From contig LOEU01000021.1 of NCBI GenBank assembly GCA_001516025.1, positions 1 to 64,000 of the forward strand: 64,000 nt of DNA, read 5' to 3'. Of this stretch, positions 56,657-64,000 are shown piece by piece. The DNA comes from a bacterium BRH_c32 (lineage in GTDB: Bacteria; Bacteroidota; Ignavibacteria; Ignavibacteriales; Melioribacteraceae). The position numbers were made by a program, and so were the translations under genes. Position 1 is the first letter of the stretch; every line of letters begins with the position of its first letter. The notes under the pieces are model-generated. The model was not told the DNA's origin. It was given only the letters and a program-made list of their open reading frames with translations, and made no database searches.

Positions 56657-57594
56657 TGAATGCCATTGAAGTTAAAAATCTGACAAAGAAATTCGGAAAT
56701 TTCACTGCTGTCGATAGCATTAATTTTAATGTCAGGCAGGGAGAAATATTCGGATTCCTTGGAGCTAATGGTGCGGGTAAATCCACTACCATACGGATGC
56801 TAATCGGGATTTTGGAACCTTCTTCCGGTGATGCTCTCGTAGGAGGCTTTAGTATTAAAAGCCAATCCGATCTTGTTAAAAAGAATATCGGCTATATGTC
56901 GCAAAAATTTTCTCTTTATAATGATTTAACGGTAGTTGAAAATATTCGATTCTTTGCCGGGATATATGGATTAGACGGTAAAAAATATGAAGAGAGAAAA
57001 AAATGGGTATTGAAAGTAGCAAATTTAGAGAATATGGAAAATACAATCACGGGTTCATTACCGGGTGGGATTAAACAACGCTTAGCTCTTGGCACTGCCG
57101 TAATCCACGAACCGAAAATCGTGTTTCTCGATGAACCTACAAGTGGTGTTGATCCAATCTCACGAAGAAATTTCTGGGACTTGATAAATGAACTTTCGGA
57201 CAATGGAACAACAATACTCGTTACCACTCACTATCTAGATGAAGCGGAATACTGCAACGATATTATCTTAATAAATGCAGGCAAACTTGTAGCTCAAGGA
57301 ACTTCTCAAGAATTAAAAACAAATTATATTAAAAATCCTATACTCGAAATTGAAAGTGAACGGGTGGTAGATAGCTTGGAAATATTGGAGAAAGAAAAAT
57401 GGGTAGGAGAAACTTCGATATTCGGAAATTACATCCACGTTATACTTAATGATAGTACTATTAATGAACAGCATATATATCGATTACTCCAAGAGCAAAA
57501 TGGAATTAAACTCCATCGTGTAGAAAAAATTACACCTACTCTCGAAGATGTTTTTATTCATTTAATTGAAAGGGAGAGTAAGAAAAATGTTTAA
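56656..57594 (+). CDS. ABC exporter ATP-binding protein 2 (YbhF C-half-like)
   Basis: The 312-residue ATPase has Walker A GANGAGKST, the modified signature LPGGIKQRLALG, Walker B KIVFLDEPTSGVDP and switch TTHYLDEAEYC. The LPxGxKQRLAL signature marks the second half of YbhF-type fused ATPases; here the halves are separate genes, so they probably form a heterodimer. It overlaps tolC by 1 bp. Confidence 0.9.
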   Translation: MNAIEVKNLTKKFGNFTAVDSINFNVRQGEIFGFLGANGAGKSTTIRMLIGILEPSSGDALVGGFSIKSQSDLVKKNIGYMSQKFSLYNDLTVVENIRFFAGIYGLDGKKYEERKKWVLKVANLENMENTITGSLPGGIKQRLALGTAVIHEPKIVFLDEPTSGVDPISRRNFWDLINELSDNGTTILVTTHYLDEAEYCNDIILINAGKLVAQGTSQELKTNYIKNPILEIESERVVDSLEILEKEKWVGETSIFGNYIHVILNDSTINEQHIYRLLQEQNGIKLHRVEKITPTLEDVFIHLIERESKKNV

Positions 57595-58717
57595 TAGAAT
57601 TTATGCAATTGCTAAAAAGGAAACTCGCCAACTTAAACGCGATACTCGAATGCTCTTTATTGTCTTTTTCTTCCCCGTTGTTTTACTGGCTATCTTTGGT
57701 TACGCAATTAATTTCGACGTTCATCATATAAAACTCGGGGTTTATGATCAAGATCGCTCAGAATATTCGAGAGAATTTTTAAATGGATTAACAAGTTCCG
57801 AATATTTTGATATTGTTTCATATATCGATGATGAAGGGGAAATTAAAAAATTATTAGATGAAAAAATTGTACAAGCAATTGTAGTATTTCCTAAAGATAT
57901 GTCAAGAAGATTACTTTCAAAAGATGAAGTTAAAATACAGTTTTTAGTTGATGGTGTCGATGGCACTTCGGCAAATGTTATTCAAAACTACGTTAACGCT
58001 GCTACTTATAGTTATTCAATTCAATTAACTAAAGAGTATTTAGCGGTAACGGGGAAAAGTCTTTATGTACCTATCGATCTGCAACCCCGGTTTTGGTTTA
58101 ATCCCGATCTTCAATCCACTCGTTTCCTGATTCCCGGTTTGATGGGTATGATATTAATTATTACTGCCGTTATTTCTATATCACTTTCCATAGTTCGGGA
58201 GAAGGAAAGAGGTACAATCGAACAAATTAATGTATCACCCCTTTCTTCAATTGAATTCATTATCGGAAAAACGATTCCATATATCGTTTTTTCTCTTATA
58301 AATGCTTCAATCGTTCTCCTGGCAGGATATCTACTTTTTGGTATTGTTATTAAAGGAAATATATTTTTACTCCTTCTGGGTACTTTCGCCTTTTTATTTG
58401 CTGCATTGAGTTTGGGTGTGTTTATTTCAACAATTTCCGATTCACAGCAGGTGGCATTCCAAGCCGCAAATGTTACTTCATTGCTCCCATCATTAATCTT
58501 ATCCGGATTTATCTTCCCGATAGAAAGTATGCCAGTCGCAGTTCAAATACTTACGAATATTACACCCGCCAAGTTCTATATCGTAATTCTTAGATCTATT
58601 CTTTTAAGAGGTGCCGGGATATCTGCCTTCTGGGATCAATTAATATATCTCGCGATATTCGGATCGGTGTTTATTATACTTGCAACTTTAGCTGACAAAA
58701 AATCAAAAAATAAGTGA
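57587..58717 (+). CDS. ABC-2 type exporter permease (YbhS-like)
   Basis: ATG 57587 is preferred (GGGAG at about 57572-57576), giving 376 residues and an 8-bp overlap with ATPase 2. A first membrane helix (about 22-42; RDTRMLFIVFFFPVVLLAIFGYA) is followed by a large extracytoplasmic domain. Then come five helices in the C-terminal half, with the REKERGTIEQINVSPLSSIEFIIGK coupling motif. It forms a heteromeric channel with the next permease. Confidence 0.9.
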   Translation: MFNRIYAIAKKETRQLKRDTRMLFIVFFFPVVLLAIFGYAINFDVHHIKLGVYDQDRSEYSREFLNGLTSSEYFDIVSYIDDEGEIKKLLDEKIVQAIVVFPKDMSRRLLSKDEVKIQFLVDGVDGTSANVIQNYVNAATYSYSIQLTKEYLAVTGKSLYVPIDLQPRFWFNPDLQSTRFLIPGLMGMILIITAVISISLSIVREKERGTIEQINVSPLSSIEFIIGKTIPYIVFSLINASIVLLAGYLLFGIVIKGNIFLLLLGTFAFLFAALSLGVFISTISDSQQVAFQAANVTSLLPSLILSGFIFPIESMPVAVQILTNITPAKFYIVILRSILLRGAGISAFWDQLIYLAIFGSVFIILATLADKKSKNK

Positions 58718-58722
58718 ACAAT

Positions 58723-59853
58723 ATGAAAACGATATTTCAATTTATTATAAAAGAATTATTACAAGTAAAACGGGATAGAAAGATGCTCGCTGTAATTTTT
58801 ATGGCGCCGATCTTACAACTCATTTTCCTCGGCTATGCCGCCAATATGGACGTTAATATAATTCATACAACGATTTATGACCAGGATCAAACTTCCACAA
58901 GTAGAGAGTTTATTGAACGTTTTGAGCAATCGGGATATTTCCTAATCGATCAGTATGTAGATAATTATAATGAAGTAACTGATCTACTGAATCAAGGGAA
59001 AACTCTTGTCGCAATAATTATTCCGAAAGACTTTGAAAAAAATATTAATATAAGAAAAACAGCTACGCTTCAAACTCTATTTGAAGGATCGGACGGTAAT
59101 AAAGCATCCGTTGCACTTGGATATATTCAAGGCATTGTTACAAAATTTTCGAAAGACATTGTTACTGAAACTAAAGATAAAATTGGTATGAAGATTGCCC
59201 TAAGCGGCTCTCTGATACCCGAAGTCCGTGTATGGTATAATCCGGAGATGAAAACTCGTAACTATATGGTGCCGGGAATACTCGGACTTATCTTAATGAT
59301 CTCCACTATTTCATTGATGTCAATGGCGGTTGTAAGAGAGAGGGAAATCGGGACTCTTGAACAATTAATCGTAACACCGATAAAAAACTACCAACTTATA
59401 CTGGGCAAATTAATCCCTTTTACATTTATTGGTTTTGTCGTTTTAATAATTGTAATGGTAATTATGACGCAATGGTTCGGTATTGTAGTAAGAGGGAATA
59501 AACTCTTCCTTTTATTCACTGCACTGCTATTCGTACTTTCAAATCTGGGTATCGGCTTGTTTATTTCCACCGTTTCTAAAACGCAGCAACAAGCGATGAT
59601 GGCATCGGTATTCGCTGTTATGATGCCTATGATTTACCTCTCCGGTTTTGCTTTCCCGATTGAAAATATGCCGCAAGTGGTACAGTATATAACTTACATA
59701 ATTCCTCTCCGTTATTTTATTACCATACTCCGTGGAATTGTACTCAAGGGAATTGGGTTCTCGGCTCTCTGGGTAGAAACATTGATCCTTTTTGCAATGG
59801 GAATGAGTTTATTAATCTTTAGCTCATTAAGATTTAGTAAGAAAATTGATTAA
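58723..59853 (+). CDS. ABC-2 type exporter permease (YbhR-like)
   Basis: ATG 58723 or GTG 58714 could start it; the GTG overlaps the previous stop. About 376 residues show the same plan as its neighbour: helix one with RDRKMLAVIFMAPILQLIFLGYA, extracytoplasmic domain, and REREIGTLEQLIVTPIKNYQLILGK before the helical bundle. Two different permeases, two ATPases, one fusion protein and one TolC make a complete tripartite efflux pump for an unknown, probably lipophilic, compound. Confidence 0.9.
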   Translation: MKTIFQFIIKELLQVKRDRKMLAVIFMAPILQLIFLGYAANMDVNIIHTTIYDQDQTSTSREFIERFEQSGYFLIDQYVDNYNEVTDLLNQGKTLVAIIIPKDFEKNINIRKTATLQTLFEGSDGNKASVALGYIQGIVTKFSKDIVTETKDKIGMKIALSGSLIPEVRVWYNPEMKTRNYMVPGILGLILMISTISLMSMAVVREREIGTLEQLIVTPIKNYQLILGKLIPFTFIGFVVLIIVMVIMTQWFGIVVRGNKLFLLFTALLFVLSNLGIGLFISTVSKTQQQAMMASVFAVMMPMIYLSGFAFPIENMPQVVQYITYIIPLRYFITILRGIVLKGIGFSALWVETLILFAMGMSLLIFSSLRFSKKID

Positions 59854-59859
59854 ACGAAA

Positions 59860-61296
59860 ATGGATATAAAAAATAAATATAGCGTTTCATATAAAAGTAT
59901 TATTCTAATATTATCGATTTTCTTATTCGCCGGAACTCTTGAATACTGTCTTGGACAGGCGAATAATGGTGAACAATTACCTTCAGGGTTATCAGAATAT
60001 TCGCAATCGAATTATTCGGAAACGTTAATAAAAAATATTAATGTGAAAAAAAATTATTGGTTGCCTGCCGTAGAAGTAGTCGGTCTAAATATGAGTCTTT
60101 GGGCATATCATCGATATTTGAGTGCGGAAGGTTGGTCCGATATTAGTTGGAAATCAATAAAAAGAAATTTTGAATCAGGATTTGAATGGGATGTTGATGG
60201 ATATTTGATGAATCAGTTTTGGCACCCATATCATGGCTCTAATTATTTCAACATTGCTCGCTCAAATGGACTTACATTTTGGGAGTCCGCACCTTATGCA
60301 TTAGGTGGAAGTTTGATGTGGGAATATTTTATGGAAAACGAGCCACCCTCTTATAATGATATCGTCAATACCCCAATAACCGGTATTATTCTCGGTGAAA
60401 TAAGTTATCGAATTTCTGACTTAATAATTGATGAAAGTACCACCGGCAGCGAAAGAGTATTCCGAGAATTTTTCTCCACGCTCGTTGATCCAATGCGCGG
60501 TTTTAATAGAATACTGCGCGGCGATATGTGGAAAGCCGGAGAAGCCAATGAGCCTGCTGAATATCATTTAATCGTTTCTTCCGGAATACATAACCTGTTC
60601 CTTAGCAGCAAATTGAATGATAGTAAATCGTACGCAGCAATTAGAGCCGACTTAAATTATGGTGATCTTTTTGATGTTGATTCACATAAAAACCCATTTG
60701 ATTATTTTACTCTTCATGTTGAACTTAATATTGCCCCCGATGATAATATTGCCGGAATCTTCGCTAGCGGTGTAATATGGGATGGTAAATTAAAGCTCTT
60801 TGAAAATTCAAAGAATATTATCGGTATCTATAAAGAAGTAGATATTCATATTAATACAATATACAAACTATCGGCTACAAGCTTAAGCAGTCAATTAATT
60901 AATACTGTCCCATTATCCTCCTCACTAACTCTGCAGAACTATTTGGGTCTATCGGCAATTCTAATGGGCGCTACAAATTCGCAATATGCATCTGAATTAG
61001 GGAAGGATTATAATATTGGCCCGGGGGCCAGTGGCAAAGTGGGGGCGCATCTACTAATAAAGAATTTTGGCGAATTATATATTAATTATAAACGATACTG
61101 GATTCATACTCTTAGCGGTGCTGATGGTGAAGAGTTTGTTGGCTTATTGAATATCGGAATTAATTATAACCTTTTCGCTGAAAATTCAATTGGTTTGGAC
61201 CTCTTATTATATGAACGATTTGGCGAATATATAGACTATCCTAATACTCGAGATGCTAACTCGGCAGTAAGATTTTATTATAAGCACAGTTTTTAA
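59860..61296 (+). CDS. DUF3943 outer-envelope protein
   Basis: The 478-residue protein has a signal peptide or anchor (about 12-32). It has the DUF3943 hallmark FEWDVDGYLMNQFWHPYHGSNYFN, followed by ARSNGLTFWESAPYALGGSLMWEY and ITGIILGEISYRISDLI. The C-terminal half is beta-rich and ends in F, as outer-membrane barrels do. The role of the family is unknown. It begins 6 bp after the permease stop, so it belongs to the efflux operon and may act at the outer membrane with it. Confidence 0.8.
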   Translation: MDIKNKYSVSYKSIILILSIFLFAGTLEYCLGQANNGEQLPSGLSEYSQSNYSETLIKNINVKKNYWLPAVEVVGLNMSLWAYHRYLSAEGWSDISWKSIKRNFESGFEWDVDGYLMNQFWHPYHGSNYFNIARSNGLTFWESAPYALGGSLMWEYFMENEPPSYNDIVNTPITGIILGEISYRISDLIIDESTTGSERVFREFFSTLVDPMRGFNRILRGDMWKAGEANEPAEYHLIVSSGIHNLFLSSKLNDSKSYAAIRADLNYGDLFDVDSHKNPFDYFTLHVELNIAPDDNIAGIFASGVIWDGKLKLFENSKNIIGIYKEVDIHINTIYKLSATSLSSQLINTVPLSSSLTLQNYLGLSAILMGATNSQYASELGKDYNIGPGASGKVGAHLLIKNFGELYINYKRYWIHTLSGADGEEFVGLLNIGINYNLFAENSIGLDLLLYERFGEYIDYPNTRDANSAVRFYYKHSF

Positions 61297-61347
61297 TCAA
61301 TCGAATCATCTAACAAATTAATTAACTTAAAAATGTAAAGGTGCAGA

Positions 61348-61779
61348 ATGAAAAAAGTAATATTTAGAAAAATAGCAGCTGCGATTGCTCTAATATTTAG
61401 TCTTTTAACGATAGTAGAAGGTTCTCAAGTATTATTTGGAGCGGTTGTACCGGAACATTTTGTTCTCAAGCCTTTGCTCATTTATAATGTTTTAATGGCT
61501 TTGGTGGGAATAATTGCGGGTGTAATAATTTGGATAAATTGTAAACGAGCACTTTTGATTACAACTATTATAACATTTCTCCATTTCATTGTTTTATTTA
61601 CTGTTGAATTTATCTTTTATTCCCGTGGTTCAGTTGCCGAGCATAGCGTTGTAGCGATGATTATACGCGCAGCTATTTGGTTAGTTGTACTTGTAATAGT
61701 GTGGAGGAACATGCCCAAAAGTGATCTTAATTCAAAAAATGAAAAAAATAATATTGACAAGGGAAAAAATGAAAATTAA
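61348..61779 (+). CDS. Four-helix inner-membrane protein
   Basis: I do not recognise a family. The 143-residue protein has four hydrophobic helices (about 7-30, 42-63, 69-91 and 103-121) and a hydrophilic C-terminal tail rich in Lys and Asn. AAGG precedes the ATG. It overlaps the next gene by 11 bp. Confidence 0.65.
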   Translation: MKKVIFRKIAAAIALIFSLLTIVEGSQVLFGAVVPEHFVLKPLLIYNVLMALVGIIAGVIIWINCKRALLITTIITFLHFIVLFTVEFIFYSRGSVAEHSVVAMIIRAAIWLVVLVIVWRNMPKSDLNSKNEKNNIDKGKNEN

Positions 61780-62173
61780 ATTATTTGCAATAATTGGTTA
61801 TTTAGTACTTTCTACATTTGCAGTAACAGCGCAGGATAAGATTTCTCTTTTAGAAATTGATAAGGTTAACCAACTTTTAGAATTATCTACCGATCAGTTT
61901 AAGATAGTTAAAATAGATATTGATAAAATCAAATCGATATTAGAAGAGGATAAAAAAATATTATCCAATCTTAGAGAGCGATTTAAAAATGATGATGAAC
62001 CCGGTTTTTTTGAAAAAATTGGAGTTAAAAGAGGACGTGATAAAAGAATCGATAAAATTGAAGATCTCCTTGAAGAAATAGAAGACCAATTAAATAAGAA
62101 ACAAAAGATTCTCTTCAGTCAAATAGAGAAACCAAAATTAAATCCTTTAAGTAAAAAAGAATTGTCTGAATAG
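61769..62173 (+). CDS. Small periplasmic helical protein
   Basis: ATG 61769 gives 135 residues with a clean signal peptide (KIKLFAIIGYLVLSTFAVTAQ); the frame also extends upstream to 61721, but that part would lie before the signal peptide. The mature part is a charged helical hairpin, LLELSTDQFKIVKIDIDKIK ... DLLEEIEDQLNKKQK. This resembles Spy/CpxP-like periplasmic chaperones in size and layout, though the LTxxQ motif is weak (LSTDQ). Confidence 0.55.
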   Translation: MKIKLFAIIGYLVLSTFAVTAQDKISLLEIDKVNQLLELSTDQFKIVKIDIDKIKSILEEDKKILSNLRERFKNDDEPGFFEKIGVKRGRDKRIDKIEDLLEEIEDQLNKKQKILFSQIEKPKLNPLSKKELSE

Positions 62174-62247
62174 GCAGTATTCAGTCAATTTATTAACACT
62201 TTCAAGCTAAACCATTGATATTGGTTTAATAAGGAAATGGCAGATGA

Positions 62248-62261
62248 ATGACTTAAGTCAT
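62248..62261. promoter_or_regulatory. Putative Crp/Fnr operator upstream of the cupin operon
   Basis: ATGACTTAAGTCAT matches the core of the palindrome at 48844 exactly. A -10-like TATATT (62284-62289) starts 29.5 bp from its centre, placing the site near -41.5 of the predicted start. Identical spacing at both loci supports a shared activator. Confidence 0.65.
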
Positions 62262-62328
62262 AAAATATAAATAAATAAATTGTTATATTCTTCTAGTAAA
62301 CAAGGTTTTATAAAAAGGAGTAATAAAA

Positions 62329-62709
62329 ATGTCTAAAACAGAAAGAGAAAAACTTGACAATCGAGTGCTCAAAGCACAATTACTTACCTTTTCTATCGAC
62401 AATGAGATAGCCCGATTAAAAAAAGAGAATGCGTGGATTAACGGAGATCGCAATGCCGTTACCCTGCAGAAAAATTCACGTTTACGTGTTGTTTTAATGT
62501 CCCTGCACAAAGGTGCTACCCTACGCGAACACAAGGTTGAAGGACCAATAACTTTATTTATTGTATCTGGTAAAATAAATTTCATTTCGGAAAAAGAAAA
62601 AGTCAAAGTAGAAACTAATGGGTTAATCGTATTAGAAAAAGCAATTCCTCACGATGTCGAGGCTTTGGAAGATACAACTATCATACTTACAATCATTCAA
62701 GCAAAGTAA
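62329..62709 (+). CDS. Cupin-domain protein
   Basis: The 126-residue protein has a helical N-terminal segment and a single cupin barrel with motif 1-like SLHKGATLREHKVEGPITLFIVSGK and motif 2-like LIVLEKAIPHDVEA. One His and a Glu of motif 1 are present, so metal binding is possible. The function is unknown. AAAGGAG precedes the ATG. It is the first gene behind the palindrome operator. Confidence 0.85.
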   Translation: MSKTEREKLDNRVLKAQLLTFSIDNEIARLKKENAWINGDRNAVTLQKNSRLRVVLMSLHKGATLREHKVEGPITLFIVSGKINFISEKEKVKVETNGLIVLEKAIPHDVEALEDTTIILTIIQAK

Positions 62710-62778
62710 CGCTCGTACTAATTTAGGGGATTTTAAAACTCAAATTCGATTAAAAACATTTATTTAATGGAGGTCGTT

Positions 62779-63378
62779 ATGTTACTTAAATCAAAATTTT
62801 TGCAGATATTATTTTTATCTCTATTTACACTACTTTATACGAACACGGTTTCTGCACATTGTGATTCTATGGTAGGTCCCGTCGTTAAAGCATCTCAGAA
62901 AGCGCTTGAGACCGGGAATATCAATTATGTGCTAATCTGGGTCCAGGAAAAAGATGAAAAAGATATAAAAGAAATGTTCGATAAAGTCAATAAGGTAAGG
63001 TCATTAGGAAAAGAAGCTAAGGATCTTGCCGATTTATATTTCTTCGAAAATGTAGTTAGAATACACAGGATGGGTGAAGGAGAACCATATACAGGATTGA
63101 AACCTGTCGGATATAAACCGGAAGAAGGAATTGAGGCTGCTGATGTTGCAATCGAAACTAATTCTATCGATAAACTATTATCCGGACTCAATGAGGAATA
63201 TCATGCAAAAATTAAAGATTATTTTGCCGATGTACAATCAAAAGAGAATTATGATGTCAATGATCTAAAAGCCGGAAGGGAATATGTTGAATCTTATGTC
63301 CATTTTATCCATTATATAGAAACACTTTATAGTGGTGGCGAGAGTGAAATGGATGGACATAATCATAATCATAAATAG
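62779..63378 (+). CDS. DUF6448-like exported protein
   Basis: GGAGG at 62769-62773 favours ATG 62779 over 62767. The 199-residue protein has a signal peptide cleaved after SAHC or VSA. The mature protein starts HCDSMVGPVVKASQKALETGNINYVLIWVQ, the pattern of a small uncharacterised family (I believe DUF6448). It ends in a His-rich tail (DGHNHNHK) that could bind metal. It sits between two cupin genes. Confidence 0.7.
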   Translation: MLLKSKFLQILFLSLFTLLYTNTVSAHCDSMVGPVVKASQKALETGNINYVLIWVQEKDEKDIKEMFDKVNKVRSLGKEAKDLADLYFFENVVRIHRMGEGEPYTGLKPVGYKPEEGIEAADVAIETNSIDKLLSGLNEEYHAKIKDYFADVQSKENYDVNDLKAGREYVESYVHFIHYIETLYSGGESEMDGHNHNHK

Positions 63379-63391
63379 AGAGGAATATTAA

Positions 63392-63706
63392 ATGTCAGAA
63401 ATAATTTCAAGTGAGAAATTAATTGACTCAATTAATTATCAAAATGGTTCAATTGTAAGTAAACAGATAATTAAAAAACCCAATGGAAACATTACTCTGT
63501 TCGCATTCGATAAAGATGAGTCTTTAACAGAACATACATCACCTTTTGAAGCGATAGTTTATGTAGTTGATGGAGAGATGGAAATCAAGATTGGCGGAAA
63601 TCCATATAATGTTAAAGCCGGTGAAATAATAATTATGCCTCCAAATGTTCCGCATGCATTATTAGCAAAAGTAAAATCTAAAATGCTTCTAACTATGATT
63701 AAATAA
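63392..63706 (+). CDS. Small cupin protein
   Basis: The 104-residue protein is a single cupin barrel: FDKDESLTEHTSPFEAIVYVVDGEME (motif 1) and VKAGEIIIMPPNVPHALLA (motif 2). It begins 13 bp after the DUF6448-like gene with GAGG before the ATG. Such mini-cupins are often regulated by oxygen or redox state, which fits the Fnr-type operator upstream. Confidence 0.88.
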   Translation: MSEIISSEKLIDSINYQNGSIVSKQIIKKPNGNITLFAFDKDESLTEHTSPFEAIVYVVDGEMEIKIGGNPYNVKAGEIIIMPPNVPHALLAKVKSKMLLTMIK

Positions 63707-63727
63707 TTTTATGATGGGTACTAAATT

Positions 63728-64000
63728 ATGGAACAAAATCGACATGGTATAAATAATAAAAAGATTTCTCAGCTCGAAAAGCTATTTGTTTCATCACCGA
63801 ATGAGATAAAATATTACAGTCTGAAAGAGCTTCAGAAGAAAAAATATAATATTGAAAAACTTCCCTTCTCCATTCGTATATTGCTCGAAAACGTAATCCG
63901 TAATTACAATGGCTTTAGCGTTAATGAAAAGCATTTAGAAACAATTCTAAATTGGAAGCCGAAACCGGCTGTAGAAGAGATTCCATTCTTACCCGCAAGA
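63728..64000 (+). CDS. acnA: Aconitate hydratase, N-terminal part
   Basis: The frame opens at ATG 63728 and runs off the window after 91 codons. IKYYSLKELQKKKYNIEKLP, PFSIRILLENVIRNYNG and the later EEIPFLPAR match the start of AcnA/IRP-type aconitases. The next segment of the family, VLMQDFTG, would follow outside the window. The enzyme interconverts citrate and isocitrate with a 4Fe-4S cluster whose cysteines are not yet visible here. Confidence 0.9.
   Translation, partial: MEQNRHGINNKKISQLEKLFVSSPNEIKYYSLKELQKKKYNIEKLPFSIRILLENVIRNYNGFSVNEKHLETILNWKPKPAVEEIPFLPAR

Noticed and set aside
1-64000. CRISPR arrays
   Set aside because: No series of short direct repeats with regular spacers was seen, and no cas genes are present.

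Overview
The window is AT-rich DNA from a member of the Bacteroidota/Ignavibacteriota/Chlorobiota (FCB) assemblage, and I lean towards an Ignavibacteria-like organism. The reasons are the LytTR regulator paired with a beta-propeller LytS-type kinase, the secreted proteins with FN3-like repeats and the barrel-terminated surface protein, the DUF3943 protein, an Mla-type MCE transporter, a compact cbb3 oxidase with a fused CcoO/CcoP subunit, and a promoter matching the TAnnTTTG type. No rRNA or other taxonomic marker is present, so this is an inference.

Layout. (1) 1-8.6 kb is a defence island: a type III restriction-modification pair (mod truncated by the window edge, then res), then a tight three-gene operon of a ComEC-like metallo-beta-lactamase protein, an E2-E1-JAB fusion and a small membrane protein, closed by a convergent serine recombinase. 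(2) 8.6-19.3 kb is a signalling island of three histidine kinases, two stand-alone receivers, a VirK-like secreted protein and a free-standing B12-binding protein with the CarH photoreceptor motif Wx9EH. Clusters of IS21-like terminal repeats lie at its edges. (3) 19.3-36.8 kb is a LytTR/LytS-type two-component pair followed by three large secreted or outer-surface proteins, disturbed by an apparently exact 3,330-bp tandem duplication. (4) 36.8-41.1 kb holds an MlaEFD-type operon on the minus strand, tRNA-Arg and several eroded pseudogenes. (5) 41.1-47.6 kb is a metabolic run: an AlaDH/PNT-family dehydrogenase, GlmS, a cyclic-2,3-DPG-synthetase-like P-loop protein, carbamate kinase and ornithine carbamoyltransferase, then tRNA-Phe and a frameshifted antitoxin remnant. 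(6) 48-52 kb is a Crp/Fnr regulator divergent from a cbb3-type oxidase operon. (7) 52-61.3 kb is a TetR-controlled YbhGFSR-like efflux operon with its own TolC protein. (8) 61.3-64 kb is a cupin/DUF6448/cupin operon and the start of an aconitase gene.

How the parts connect. The palindrome ATGACTTAAGTCAT occurs upstream of both the cbb3 operon and the cupin operon, at the same distance from a plausible -10 box. The Crp/Fnr regulator encoded beside the first site therefore probably controls both. Two near-identical 20-bp operators precede the two tetR genes. The most unusual items are the MBL / E2-E1-JAB / membrane-protein cassette, which has a complete conjugation and deconjugation enzyme but no ubiquitin-like modifier gene, and the B12-photoreceptor-like signalling cluster.
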